The position numbers and the translations under genes were made by a program. A DNA stretch of 64,000 bases from Owenia fusiformis (lineage: Eukaryota > Annelida > Polychaeta > Sabellida > Oweniidae). The stretch is taken from positions 5,027,730 to 5,091,729 of the forward strand of contig CAIIXF020000007.1 of assembly GCA_903813345.2 (NCBI GenBank). The letters are read 5' to 3'. Below, one piece after another: positions 46,037-60,500 of this stretch (position 1 is its first letter; every line of letters begins with the position of its first letter). Below the pieces are notes generated by a model. It saw only the letters and a program-made list of their open reading frames with translations. It had not been told where the DNA came from and ran no database searches.

Positions 46037-46637
46037 AAAATTGTACAAAGATATTGAAAAACACAGCACCCTTTCTGATATTATGACTTCGTTAAAAAGA
46101 TTTTTGTCTAATGAAATAAACTCTGACATAGGCAAGCATACAAGCATGAACCACATTCATGCATTGCAAATTACAAAAAACACTTTGTCTTGAACTTTCC
46201 AGAGGCCTATGAAAGTGATAAGATGGGGTTTGGTTAATCGGTATGCCTACAATGGTTTAGCATATAGCAATTTCTATCTGTTGTAAAACAGGAGATGAAT
46301 GAGTATCAGAATAAATACAAGGAAATCAGAAAGTAATCGTTTCCAACAATGGAACCATATTGCATGGGACGCTGCTATCTCATTAGCCTCATCCTGTTAG
46401 TACTATCTCTCCTATTTAAACTGATTATTTCATTGTTTAGCTTGATGTTGGCAAAGCTATGATAACGTTCTAACTTAAAAGTAAAGTTTAACTAAAAATG
46501 AACTCATTAACTAAAGAATAGCAACTCTTCAATGCTCTCCAGATGTAAATACGAGAATGGTAAAATGTTACATGAATTTAGAAAAATTATGAATAAAATC
46601 TTTTCATGTATTTCATGTGTGTTCATTTGGAACCAGA

Positions 46638-46850
46638 ATCAGTGATCTCCCCAGCATTGAAGCAAGTGGGCGCAGCACCTACCTGAGATTTTGAAAATAG
46701 GCTTGCCCTCACCTGAAAATCTATTTGCACCCACTTGAAAATGAGAAAAAAAAATCATGAAAAATTGGCATATTTTGACCAATTTTTATCTGAATTGGGA
46801 AAATGAGAATTTTGCACCCACCTGAGAAAAAACCCTGGGGAGATCACTGA
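46638..46850. mobile_element. Short inverted-repeat element
   Basis: Left end ATCAGTGATCTCCCCAG, right end CTGGGGAGATCACTGA, then GCACCCACCTGA / TACCTGAGA arms inside. About 213 bp, no coding capacity. Confidence 0.7.
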
Positions 46851-47602
46851 GAATATAGCAAAATTTTCATTTTATATGTTATCTCTTATTGTCTCCCACG
46901 GGAGTTGATGTCTCCCTTAGAGTTATTAATCCCACAATGTCAGCTAAGTTTGTTCTGTTTAAAACAAGATAAAATGATCAAAATGAAATTATCATATCAC
47001 AAATTGCACCATGTAGTTGCCAGTTTATCTGTTTATATAAAAAAAACTGTGAAGTGGAACATCTGTGTAAGTGGGGCATCTCTGATCTGTAAGTGAAACA
47101 CTTCAGTGTCCCATGACCAATGCACCTCTATTATTGGAGCACCTCCCAATAGAACACCTTTTCAAGGTACCAAAGGTGTTCCAATTACACAGGTTTTACT
47201 GTATAAACATGTAATTTCTGAATACCTGTTAAAAATATAACCTTTAACAAGGTTATATAGTTTCTTGTCTCATTATTCAACTCAGAAGTGACTAAATATT
47301 TTCTGCATACTTTTCAAAAGAGTTAATATCACATTAACCTGAAATATACTCTTGAGTCCCAAGGCACCTTTAATAGCATAAACCTTAGCTTTGTCACATT
47401 CCAAAGTCACCTCAAGTCAGCTGGCATGTTTTTTCCCTACAATATTGTCTCAATAAGTAGTTATGATTTTTCCCAAAAAAAGGAAATGGAAATTATAACC
47501 AAGATTTGCACAATAAATAAAATAAAATAATATGTATAATTCCAATCTCTTAATTGTAAAGAAATAATCAAATGCGTTCTTCAATAAAATAATTAGATCA
47601 AA

Positions 47603-47734
47603 GCATTAACATGCAAAATGTCACCACCTACCATTTGTTACATATGTAAAACGCTGACCACTGGATAGCAACTGCCGAACAACATCCATAAACCAAATTG
47701 CAATATGTCAGTACTTGTGGTTGTGACATAATAA
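47603..47734. mobile_element. TGTCACCACC-family MITE
   Basis: GCATTAACATGCAAAATGTC at the left and GTGGTTGTGACATAATAA at the right; the right end is more decayed than at 45936. Confidence 0.7.
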
Positions 47735-48554
47735 ATAACACTAAACAAACAGTTAACAAATGGGCTAAATTATCAAAATCACTTAATAATCATAATCGAG
47801 ATTACCTATAGATTCTCTCTAGGATATACTCTAAGTTTGTAAATTCTAAAATTTGAATAGCTTGCTCTCTAAATGCTTCTATTGTTTCGATTTATCTAAC
47901 AATAGCTCTTTTCAAGATAAAACTGTTCTTACATGATCTCAGGATGAATAACCTCTCTGCATTCATTTTTTGACAAATTGAAAACAATAGATAGTAATAT
48001 TTATGAAAATACTGACCATATACTGTCTGTTCTCATGAATAGCCAACTGAGGTCACAGCGGTGTCTTAGTTTTGAAGAATCCATTTTTTATATAGCCTAC
48101 CTGGACCTTTTAAACCGCATGAAGCGATGCCAAAACACTATTGAAAAAACTTGTACTTTATACACAAACAACAAGTTTAATTCAAATTATTTATGAGGTT
48201 ACTCAGTTAAAAAGCTTGGGAACCCTTAAACTATTTGAATAACATTTTATGTTCCTGTTTAAAAGCACGATGACATTCTCGTAAAATTTATACGAAGATT
48301 ACATTGGTAAGGTATTAAGACATAGACATAGATATATCTATATCAACAATGCTATACTTTGCAATATAAGATTAAGATCTCCAAGGTGTGTAATATTATC
48401 TGGTAAAATAAATATTTTTTGAAGTAGTATAGCTATATCTTAAACATTAATATATCATTTATGTAACTTTCACAGGATGGTAATCTTCCTCATTTATGTT
48501 TAAATAAAGTGCCTCCTCTACATAGTGTTCAATTTGAACATGATGTTATATAGT

Positions 48555-48840
48555 ATATACTGCGAAGGGTGTAAAGTAGAACACCTCTCAGGTCCGTAGC
48601 CAGGATTTGCCAGGGGGGGGGTTCACTTTTTGAAAAATTCCAGGGGGGTTCACTTTTGACAATTTTGGTCCAAATATGGCCAAAATCACTTAAAAGTGCT
48701 CAGAATGGTGAAAAACTGCATGATTTTGAAAAAATTTAGAAGTGAATTAACACCTCTGATAGTGGAACGCTTTTCAGAATTCCAAGACCAACTGACTAAA
48801 GGTGCCAAAGGTGTTTCACTGATACAATGGTTTAACTGTA
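48555..48840. mobile_element. Decayed DNA element with nested insertion
   Basis: Remnant of the CAGTAAAACCTGT-family (GTAGAACACC … AGGTGTTTCACTGATACAAT) interrupted by a GTCCGTAGCCAGGATTTGCC(G)n block, itself a recognisable repeat head. Confidence 0.45.
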
Positions 48841-50002
48841 TTATAAATATACTCATAAGTGCACAACATGTATTTTCATAAGTATATTTCCTACCTCTTA
48901 TTCATAAGTAATAAGTAAAAAAGTATTAGAGGGCATTTTTTAACTTTCCTGGTGTAAAATGGCTATATAGCTAGTAGCTACTGCATGGTCTATTCTTATA
49001 CTAGAACTAGATCTTTTAAACATTGATAGAAAGGTTTCAAAGCAATAGTTTAGATGCAAGATTTATAAACTCATGGGTATAGGACGCGCCTAGGCCGACA
49101 ATATGGCCCCACACTATGTGGTGGGGACATAAAAAACGTTGTGAAACAATATCACATCAGAGGTCATCTTAGGTCATAATGCGATTATCATTGAAATATT
49201 TGCCTTATTTTCTGAGGTTGACTATATCCTTCTTTTCAAAATAGTAACCTCAACTCCGTTTTACTTACTTGTCATAACCATGAAAGAGGAAACTTTGCCT
49301 CAAACTAAAAGGAAATCGTAAATGACACTAACTTTTTGGCGATCGTGAACTATTCAAAATAATCCTGATCAATACTAAGCTGATTGAAGAATATACATCA
49401 ACAAAAGTAAGTGAAATAGAGGGGGGGGGGCTTCAAAATGGGTACAGAGGCCATTCAAAAATATGAAATGTTGACTGAAGCTCTAAATCACCAAAACAGT
49501 AAGAGTGCTTATTCGTGAGGAAAATCCCTTTGGCAGTTTGCTTTTTAGACGATAAAAATAGTTTGGAGTATAAAACTTATAGGAAAATATGGGATTTTTA
49601 CAGTGAACCATCATGGTATAGTGAATGACTGATGACATACTACCATCAATACATCAAATTAATACAGAGGGGCCAAGATAACACAAAATGAGTCACTAGC
49701 ATTCCAATACTATTCAATCATCCTCCATTTTGAACTAGAAAATACCTGTCAGAACTCTGATTGCAAAATTATGCAAATTAACACACCTGTTGATAATTAA
49801 AACTCTTCATTTACGAACTTTATGTTACTATTGAGTAAAAATAATAACACAAAGTAATGATTTACTGGTAAATATCGTAGAATTGTCTATAAATTATGAT
49901 CATTTACCTTGACCTAATTGTTGAAAAAAATAAACAGCCATATTTGATGCGAAAATAATTCCAGGTGTTTCCTTTCAATAATGAGATATCATGCGACATT
50001 AC

Positions 50003-50130
50003 CTTGTATTTTCTCCTTCCTATGGATTCTCTTGGTGGTTACACTGTCACATATTGCAATATCCACCCAGTAAACTGGCCACATTATCCATCATTTTAAT
50101 CAAAATCCGGCGACAAGATTTTGTCAACTG
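50003..50130 (-). other. Candidate 5' UTR exon of the scaffold gene
   Basis: A donor CAAG|GTAATG on the minus strand ends this stretch. Joined to exon A, the main frame has an in-frame TAG 20 nt before the junction and the first Met is at 40849, which would make this a non-coding first exon. A short upstream frame (ATG ATG GAT … TGA) lies within it. Its 5' end is not defined. Confidence 0.3.
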
Positions 50131-51453
50131 CTTTCTCAGGTGAAGCTATTTAAATGATAAAAGGGTGCTGCCCTCTATAATAGCGAGCAAAGTTTATTCA
50201 AATGATGGAGAGCAAATATGCACGTATATACGAGGGTTGTCCCAGAAGTAATGCACTATATGTTCTAACTTTATCAATAATGAAAATTTTTCCATGAAAT
50301 TTTCAGTAAATGTTCCTTAGAGACACTTTGATTATTCTACAAATTTTCACGTTGACTGCCCGGCAGGTTATACTGTCACGTCAAAAAGAATAAAAAGTTG
50401 AAAATGTGAAATGATTAATCAACAAATACCATTTTGTGTAGCTATAAGAAGTATGCTCAAAATACATTTTAAGATACTAAATTACAATGACCAAATTCTA
50501 GATTTAATGGATGTATATTGCACAGTGTCCCATTTCACTCAAAATATTGCCATTTGCATGTTATGTACTTTTGATGCCTGTCAGGTCAGACATTCTAAGT
50601 AATTTCTTCCACTGTGACTTGAAGAGTTTTTGCCTCCCATGTTTGGAGTTGTCATTCAGGGTCCAGTCGTCACTTTTGTAATGTGACTTCATTTCCCTAA
50701 CAACAATAGCTTTGGAGAAACCCCCAAACTGTTAGTGGATTCTCCAAATTATTTCACATTTATATACAAAATTATCTCTAACTTGGGTAAAATAAGCGTT
50801 TTATCATATTGCAATCAATTCCTAATATTGATACAAATATATGATAATAATAGCGTTTACTGCTTTCAAGAAATAAGCCCAAAATGGCAATTTTATTGTA
50901 AATTGATTAAAGTGGGCCCCTCATTAAATACACTGAAAATTGCTAAAAGTAGTGGTCATTGTAACAGCTTCCACTCTGTCAATATTTTATCAATTTTTGT
51001 TTTCTTTATATGGAATGAATATCCACTGAATATCCACTCAAAATGCGTAAGTAAAAATCAGTGTTATATATACACAGCAACATGCTGTATTAAAGCTTTG
51101 AAAAGGAGTGAAAATCACTTTAATCTAATAGTTATATACAACCTTTAAGTATAGTGGGCCTTTAAATGACTGGTGTACTCTTGGATATTTTATTTTACTT
51201 GCTGTGTTCTGTAACATGTTTTTTTCTTTTTATCCTTGTTTGACACCTGAAAATACATTATTGTTCACACTGTTCAATTTTTGGAAACAGTGGTAGACTA
51301 AATCGCGACTATTAATTGTCAAGATTGTGCTTTGGTCGTTTTCTCCCTAAAGGATCCGGAATTTACACCATTTGGCGCAAAATTGAAAACTAAATAAAAT
51401 AGATTTGCTCTGAACTAAATACATGTTTCTGGCATCTTGATAAGGTTTACACA
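50131..51453. promoter_or_regulatory. Presumed divergent promoter region, scaffold gene and BARD1
   Basis: The scaffold gene reads left and BARD1 right from either side of this 1.3 kb. No TATA box or CpG-rich patch stands out. A fragment TACGAGGGTTGTCCCAGAAG at 50230, resembling a mariner terminus, lies inside. Assignment rests on gene order only. Confidence 0.3.
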
Positions 51454-51533
51454 ATGATTTCTACAGGGGGAGGATGGGTAAAGACACGGTCTGCCCTGGC
51501 GAACCTAGAAAATCTTCTTTCATGTGGATCATG
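51454..51533 (+). CDS. BARD1: BARD1 exon 1: N-terminus and first zinc-ligand pair
   Basis: ATG in context ACACAATGA, donor TCATG|GTAAGA, phase 2 out. [16 protein letters not shown] aligns with the helix and first Cys of the human RING; the second Cys is completed across the splice (TG|C). The overlapping ATG GGT frame at 51474 is rejected because it gives no RING sequence. Confidence 0.9.
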
Positions 51534-54500
51534 GTAAGAACTTTCACAATCTATTGAAACCGGAAGTGTTTTTTGTCAAATTCTTCACATTCAATTCACA
51601 TGTTCATTCAAATGCAAACATTTGGATAAGTTCAGAATAGCTTAGATCTTATATACTGCATTTTATATTGGAGACATGTCTCTACCCTCACCCTGGTTCC
51701 AATGTTTAGTAATGTTCGAATTCTGACTGACATCCCTCCAAGCATGGGCTTTCAACTAGAAGGGTACTACTTTTTTCAAGGCCTGACTGCGTCGCTAACA
51801 TGCTAAATATAAGAGTTAGCTGACGTTTGGGAGTCTGACTTACCTTCTAAAGGTTAGAACCCGAATCTTAATGAAACCATATCACCTTTGTTGCGTCGAT
51901 GATGATGCATAAACATAGCATTTGATAGAAATTAGCGTAATTGCTTTTCCGACTTTTTCATTTTTCATCAATGTTGACTTCCGGCGTTGTAGTTATCACG
52001 AAATAACGCATTGACCCTTGAACTTTACTTTGTTGACGTGTCAACCAAACATGTCTGGTGTGAAAATTAAAAGAATATTAAGCAATGTTCTACATCCGCC
52101 AAGCTAAGTGAAGTAGTCAATATTTAAAATTACCAATTTCAAGTGAAGTACGCAACGAACGAAACTGCGTGATCTACACTCCCACTATTGGTCTGAATGA
52201 AATGCTACGTAGAAATATGAGCCGTCTGCTGTATTAGTCGATAATAGAGTAAGACCTGTTGGTGATGCTTTATAATTTAGACCAAAACATTGAAGAACAA
52301 ACGAACCTGTAAATCGTGAAAACAACGAACAAATATTCGGTTTTCACATATGTTCGGTAATTTTTCGTATTGAAACTTCCGGAACTTGCAAGGAAATCAT
52401 TCATTTTCTCGATCCATGATTTACCTCATGGATGTTGTGGCAAATGCTCCATGGTTGACGGAACAAAGGTGATATGGTTTCATTAAGATTCGGGTTCTAA
52501 CCTTTAGAAGGTAAGTCAGACTCCCAAACGTCAGCTAACTCTTATATTTAGCATGTTAGCGACGAAGTCAGCCCTTGAAAAAAGTAGTAGGCAACTTCCC
52601 CTATTTCATCAAACTCACGTGCAGTGATATATCACTGCGGCGGGCAGGTTTCTCACCGTAAGCATGGTAACTTCGTAATAAACAACTGAAGTGATTGGTT
52701 CTAGTCCCATGCTCAGGTCGCGTGATTGTAAAATTTAGACAATTTCATTGGTTGAATTGTGCGTATTAACTAATAAACAACACATGCGGTAAACTAAATC
52801 AACACAACTTTTACTCAGAATTCCTTCCGCAGTGATGTCTTCTCATATTTCAATAATTTTGAAATATTTTGACAAAATAATGATTTGGGAACATTCATGA
52901 ATACATATATATCTGCTTTATATGGGCTTATGAGCCTTTTACAGATTATTGACATAGACATATTTTATAAGTTGTTTGAAAATTGACCACACATATGATG
53001 AAAAGGGGAACTATTTTCACTAAATTCTGGAGACTTTCTTCATCTGCCCGCCGCAGTGTCTAAACTGAGACACTGATATTTCATACATAAGCATTGCCAT
53101 TAGGTTTTCAAAATTGGAGAATGTACACATTCCAAGAAAATCTCATTTTGTACTTTTTGTGGATGATTTAAAGAAATAACTCAAAAATAAAAACATGATT
53201 AATCTACATACATGTTGATAATTTTATAAAAAATGGAATTCATCATAATTATGACAATACAGATGTGAACATTCTCCCACAAATTATGTTTTTATTGGAA
53301 GGTGTTCTTGAATAATTACCCACAATGCAATTCTCGAAGTGAACATCTTGATACCTCTTTTTCTTATTGTTATTATGTCATGGTTTAATCAATTTTTATT
53401 CAAAATAATACTAAAACATATACATTTATCTAATACTTTTTGAAATATTACCATAAAAGGGAAGCATGGCATTGCTCATTTTGAAGGTTTCATGTTTATT
53501 ACACAGGGTTGCATACCCTTCTAATTGAAAGCCCATGCTCCAAGGGAGAACATCCATACATGTATGATGTACATGCCGGGTGCCGGCAAGATTCTTTCTT
53601 AGTAAGCTTACACTAGGATTAGGAGCTCAATAAATATTCTTCAAGATAGTCACCCCAAAAATATCAGATTTAGAAATGACGATTATGCAGCCATTTCAGA
53701 AATGTATGAGACTAAAGAAGACTATAAGGAAGTTGTTTATCCAAGTCTGAAGGTGCTTCTGTGATTCTGGAAATGTGACGTCCGGTTTACAATGATATTT
53801 GGACACTCAGCTTCACATGACAATCAAAATAATCTTTGCCATTGTGAAAGTTAAATTAGTCAGTGTCCATATCGTATTCACTCATACCAAACAAGGACAA
53901 ATAAAAATATAAAGATCTCAGCAATAAAATAAGTGTAAGATCTTTCACAGGCAAGCATGTTACCACTTTGTATAAGGACCATTTTGAAGAGGTGAAATTA
54001 AGGCCTATAGGTGCATTTATGTACCTTGATATATTGTTTTTATTACTCAAAAGATAACTGAAGAAGATGAGTAAGCTTAGATCGTGCCAGTCATCCCAAT
54101 TTGGGTCTATCAGTTCAGAATTTCGTGACCCCTGGCAAGCCTTGTATTGCATTGTGACTTAACTCGAAGCATTGTGATTTTAGCAACAACACAGTGGATG
54201 ACCCTTGCACACTAGGAAGCTGTGAACACTACTTCTGCAGGTAATGAATAACCCATTTAAGTCCACCCTAGGCACAACTTTGAACTATCAATGAAAGCAT
54301 TCATATTCCAGTGGGAACTTTACATTATACATTATTCTCACGTAAGAAACTAAACAAAAGAAGATTTTTGCAGACATGTATGAACTTAATTACAGTGCAT
54401 GCCATGTCCTACCTACAGGTTGATTTTTCCTTCTGAAATGGATTTTGTGAACTGCCTTGTGTTCTCATAATTTCAGAATTTATGTTTTTCCTTAAAGTAT

Positions 54501-57500
54501 GTTGCCTAATTGCTTAAAGGAATATTCCTTGCCAGACCCTTTCTCTCTTGATATGGAAGCTATAATCATATATATAGTTTCCATATTTAGCAAAACATGG
54601 GAAAATGTTTTAATATGGTCAATATTGATCATTTAAAAATCTAGTGCTTATTTCCAGTGAGCTGCCGTCTTTTAAGATTTCTTGCAGGAAGTGATGTCAT
54701 CAACTCTCAACTTCTATAACCTTGCCCATAACAGTATAGGAAAGTAGCACAAAATCACTTCTAGACAAGTGATCATTACTTTCTGTGCAAAAATATTTTC
54801 AGGGCTTGTCAACTTAGAATAGAAAAAGAGATTTTCAGAAGGATTAAATAAGATACAAAGTTGAAAAAGAATATTTAGCCGGTTTTGTAATTCTTAATTG
54901 CTCCTCACCTAATGCTATATGCAAAGTTGAGAGTCGATGACATCACTTCCTAGTGTGTGAACTTTTAAAAGATGGCAGCTTACTGGAATTGAGCATCACA
55001 TTTCTAAGTGATCAAATTTGACCATATCAAAACATTTTTGCGTGTTGCTAAACATGGCAAGCATATATGGTTATAGCTACCATATGAGGAGAGAGATGGT
55101 TTGGCAAGGAATATTCCTTTAAGCAAACTACTTTAAACAAAATCAACAATATAACAGTGCTCTTGGTTTCAAATGTACGAAAAATAAAAAAAAGTAATGA
55201 TTCTCATCTGAATGTAAAGTTACCATCTGTACGGTAACTTTACATTCAGTTTCGCTCTGTTAGTTAGTCAATGTTTATGACTAGTTAGTCAATGTTTATG
55301 ACATAGTTCGACTGCTTTTACAGTAGGCATTTAATCCATATTCAAATATCTGTAATGTTGTTGATCTTTATTTTAGAAAATGTGCAGAGGCTTTCAAAGG
55401 TGAAAAGTGTCCTGTTTGTGACATGCCATCCTATGCAGGAGAAGTCCAGAGTAATCGCCAGTTGGCAAATGCTGTTAAACTCTGCAGGAGACTCAACCTA
55501 TTGCTCCTTAAAGACATTAGTCAAGATATCAACAACAAAGGTATGTACAGTAAGGGATGTTTAACATTATCAGACCAAAGGTCGAGGTCAACAGTAGTTT
55601 CAAGGTTTACAGTCGCGGTATATGACTTTGACGGTTGATCGAATGGAGAGGTCTACAATTGTTTTGTTAGTTAGCAATATTTTTTTCGAAAATCTGAAGA
55701 CAGTGCAAGTAGCTAAACTCTCTGTATTCGGCACATCACGGCATACTCATTAGTAAATTAATGTTAATTTTACGTTTCTATTTGTATTTTTTCTATATTT
55801 GTTGTCTATTAAGTCAAAATATCATTTTCATCAACGTTTATAAAATGTCCGTCTTTCCTGTTTTTTGTGACGTCATGAAGCTATTTTTTAAAAGTAGCGG
55901 TCAACAGTACATATTGCTGACCGCTAATCAACCAATCAGAATCGAGTATTTCAGTTGAGGTACTAACAATAAGGGATGTTTTATGTTAGCAAATGGTTTT
56001 GGAAAAACAAGTTTAATAACATTATGGTTTGCCTCCTCCTTTCATATTAAGAATGTAAAATGTGAAGCGCATACTTTAAATAGTAATGTTAATATTTCTC
56101 AAAGATTTGATACAATATACTCGTCACATCAACTCACACTGCTGTTTTGTATATTATTCCAGTTATAAATGACACTGTTGATGTTCTTATGACAACACTT
56201 AATGAAGCCCTTCCAGCTGACCATAAGAGTCCAACTGAAGGCACTGAAGCAGAGAACAATACTGAACTCAAAAGCCCAATCAAACCTGACCAATGTGAGG
56301 ACCTTCCAAGGGATAATCCTGATGATTCTGCTGACAACACTGATGACGTTATGTCATGTGATCAGCCTCTTAATGATGAAAACATTTCTGAACAGGATAT
56401 TCAGCGACAAGAATTAGAGTCTAAACAGACTGTAAATCAGAAAAAGGAGTTCAAAGTCACTAAAGGGACACCAGTAAAAGATAGATCTAATGAAGAGAAT
56501 GTTTCAAAATCGGTGTTTGATTTTGTGGCATCTCCTGATACAGCAAACCCAGTTGGCCGAAGAACGAGACGGGGAAAAAAGAAAGATAAAAAGAAACAAG
56601 CCGTGGTTCAGTCCAATAAGCTATGGGGGATCAAGGATGGGGCTGAAATAACCTGTACACCCCCAGGAGCAGAAATGAACTTACCCTGTACCAGCTGTAA
56701 GAAAATGAACCCTGCCAGAAAAGTTGCATTCGAAACACCAAATAAACGAAATACCAGACAACAGGCATGTGAATGCTCCCATAGTGCAACTACAGACGAT
56801 GCCAATGTGGACTCAACAGATGCACCAAACCCAATATCTGATGAGACAATCGTCAAGCAGCTTGTGATGAAAACAGGTTTGAGGATTCGATGATATGAAA
56901 GTATTATCTGTACTGTATATATATACCGTTATTATAAATGCAAGAATTTTCACTAAAGCATAGAACTGTAGAGGATCATTGTTTTTCCAGGAGTTAGTTT
57001 TTCTCAACTGGATGCAAATTTCTCATTTTCACAACTCTGACCAAAATTTGGGATTGGGAAAACATGCAAATTTGTCATGACATTTTAGTCATAAAGTGAT
57101 TTTGGTTGTCCATAATTATTTAAAGAACTCAGTTTCTTTATATTTAGATGCAGACCTTATGCCTTCACCTAAACCCCTGTCTACTATCAGTAAGAAAAAG
57201 AAAGATTTGCCCAACTCTGAACAATCAAAAAAGACAAAGGGAAACATAAGACAAGCAAAACGGAAGAGTGTAGAAAATGAAACCCCTGACATGAAGCGAG
57301 TTAAAAGTTTAGTTGCTGAAAATACAAGCCCACGGACAAGGACTAGAAGTCCCAGGATAGCTAGTCCTAAAGTGGCTTGTCCCAGGATTAGGAGTCCTAG
57401 GGTTGGAAGTCCTAGTGTAGGGAGTCCTGTCCCATCAAGTCCAATTAATAAGAAGAATGCTAAGGGAGAAACAGCTCTCCATGTTGCTTGTATAAAGGTA

Positions 57501-60500
57501 TGTTGTTCAAGTCTTTTTTAAGATCATAAAATGCTAGGGATATAAAGTTAGTTGAAAAAAAGAATGAGTTGTCATTTGAAAGTTAAGATGGGAATTACCT
57601 TACATATTGTTAATTGAACCCTGTCTGTAGCTAAGGAGCACCTGCCTTCAAGGAACAGTTTTGGCTAGTACAGAGGTGTTCCACATGCACTGCTTTACTG
57701 GATTTTTTATTTACTCCATTGTGATGTTTTCTAGACAATAAATAATCCAGTTTCTAAATTCCAAGCTGATCACACATGTGCATCAACTTTTGCAACGTCT
57801 AAAACTTTGTTCAAAAGTGAATTGGCTTACTGTGCAAAAGGAATGATTATGCAGCCAACCATGACCCTATGTAAAAAAAGATATATCATTGAAAAGGAGG
57901 AAACATGGTTTCATGATACAATAAATAAAGTTGATGCAATCATCACTGGTTCTGTGGTTTTACGACTTATTTGTTTGTTGCTATTTTTTGAAATGTACTG
58001 TATAATTACAGGGTCAGATAGATAAAGTGAAGAAACTCCTAGATGAAGGGGCCAATCCTAACACTAAGGATCATGCTGGTTGGACACCATTGGTAAGATA
58101 CATGAACAACTATATTTATAAAAACACACAGCATGCTAAATTGAAGAACCAGATCAATAAATTGGTGCCACCTAAAAATTAATGAACATTTATTGATTTT
58201 TTTGCATATTCAAATATCTTCATTAAAATAATCAATATCAGTTTTGAGAGTGAGATGGAATTTTCAGTTCCTCCCCTCATATGTAATTTATTATGTTTTT
58301 GAACATCAATGTATGTATTGACATTATCCATGAGCACCCTTTCCTTTGCTGGAGTCAGTTAAAAGTGAAAAGTAAAAAACTGGTCCTTGTCAACAATATG
58401 TCATTGTGTTACCACTTATTTGGAGTCTGTAACAAATTCTTACAACTTCCAATAACTTAACAAATACTGTTTAAGAGACTGATTTCAATTTTTTTTTCAA
58501 GGTCAAAAATGTCTTTTTTTTCAAATTGACCCAATTTTTTTCAAAATCATCTACAAGTTATCAAAAGTCCAAATCTGACTTTAGATTAGAGATTTGACCT
58601 TCAATAACCTTCTCAAGGTCAAAAAGGTCTTTCTTGAACTTGCTTCAAATTGAACACTTTTTTTCAAAAGCTTCTTCAAGTTCTCAAAATTTCAACTCTG
58701 ACTATAGATTTGACATTCAATGACATTCTCTAGGTCAAAAAAGATTTGACCTTCAATGACCTTCTCAAGGTCAAAATGTCTTTTTTCAACTTGCTTCAAA
58801 TTGACCTTTTTTTAAAATCAACTACAATTTCTCAGAAGTTCAAATCTGACTTTAGATTTGAGATTTCACCTTCAATGACTTTCTCAGAGTCAAAAAGGTA
58901 TTTTTAACTTGCTTCAAATTTCACCAATTTTTTTTCAAAATCATCTATAAGATCTCAGAAATTCAAATCTGATTTCAGCTTGAACTAATAATATTGTGAA
59001 CAACTAGGTGGTGACATGTTGTCATGTTAATGCCTTGTTACGACTTAATGGTACATCACTTGACCAGTGGTAACATAAAAAAATAAACCTTGACTATGCT
59101 GATCGTATCCTATATGTTTTTAGCATGAGGCTTCCAACCACGGTCATGTAAAGGTAGTTGAGCTGTTGTTAGACTATGGGGCTGGGGTAAATACGACTGG
59201 TGGAGATAATGACTCGCCACTTCATGATGCTGTGCAGAACTATCGACTTGAGGTTGTCAAGTTGTTGGTTGCCAGGGGAGCCAACCAGGAATGCAGGTTT
59301 GTACACACCCTGGCTTCTTGGAGTATTGTCTCAAACTTTACGAGGCCTGGTTAATTTATCAGCACAAAATCTAACTGAACATTCATATACATTCAAGTAA
59401 GCTTTCAAAAGGAAGAAAAAGGTTGTACGGGGAATTTGTATGGGACACTAGTTTCTACTTAAATGTTTCAAAACAAAATAAGCTTAGATTGACTTTAGGC
59501 CTAGAATGAATAAGGGTTATATAAAAAGTAAAACACTTCCAGTGGATGATTCCTTGATTGAAAATTGATGCTTAAAATGTGTATCCCTTGGTTTTTTCTC
59601 CAGAAATATATATGGCAAAACACCACGAGACTTTGCCCAGAATGATATCATGCAAGATGCATTGGCCACACCCATTTCTGCCAATCAATCAGACACACCC
59701 ACCAAGGCCATACCCACCCCTCCAGTTGAAGAACAGCCAAAGAGGATGGTTCTTTTAGGAACTGGGTTAAAGAGAGAGCAAAAAACTAAATTACAGAAAT
59801 TAGCAGGTTTATTAAATGCTGAGCTGATGAATGAGTTCTCTTACCAAGGTTTGTATGTTTTGTTATACAGTGGAGACGATAACCCGATTTAACGTGTAAC
59901 ACGGAGATTGCCATTTTGCATTTCAATTGACGTGAATCACGCCAATAAGCATAATATCCATAGTAATTCATAATTTAAACACCAGGTTAATTAGAAGACC
60001 TAGTGTTTAATATATATACAATCTAAGTACAATCTAAGTAATATTTCTTTTATAGTACGTAAACTTTGGTATACATTAATGATATATTAAATCCCAGGGA
60101 AGTATTTCATTCCAAAATTGTGGAGAAAAATGCCGTTCAATCTTGTGATTGTTCCTGTCAATGTTACAAACCAATGAAGTCACCACCGAACTTGCATTCT
60201 TGGAAAGTCTAAATCGATCGATGGAACGCTTTTTATTGCATTTTCTTCAAGTATTTAATCTAATCTAGCACTTGTATGCAGGAATTCACGATCCTATGTG
60301 GGAATTTTGCACTAACTAATCAAAGTTACCTCTCACGAATCCTAGAAAAACGCCATATTGGAATTACTAATACTCTTTCAATTGTCTAGATATCGTCTTT
60401 CCGACGGGTTTTACGACAAAGTTGGTACTGACCCAATGGTATTTTAATCTCTTAATACTACGTGTGCCCCGATTCCAAGAAAAGACCACTGAAAATCACT

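Larger units (their letters stand above)
40905..50002. other. Probable first intron of the scaffold gene, repeat-bearing
   Basis: Nine kilobases without a supportable exon on either strand. It holds MITEs and remnants listed separately, plus a patch of recurring CATACATGG/CCATGTATG words at about 42400-42680. If translation starts upstream of 40904, an exon in here was missed. Confidence 0.45.

Noticed and set aside
50735-51148. 137-codon plus-strand frame left of BARD1
   Set aside because: Low-complexity Ile/Ser/Asn-rich translation of AT-rich DNA, without family likeness.
51474-51533. Alternative BARD1 start at ATGGGTAAAGAC
   Set aside because: It is in another frame and gives no RING residues; the 51454 ATG frame continues into the RING and has an upstream in-frame stop.
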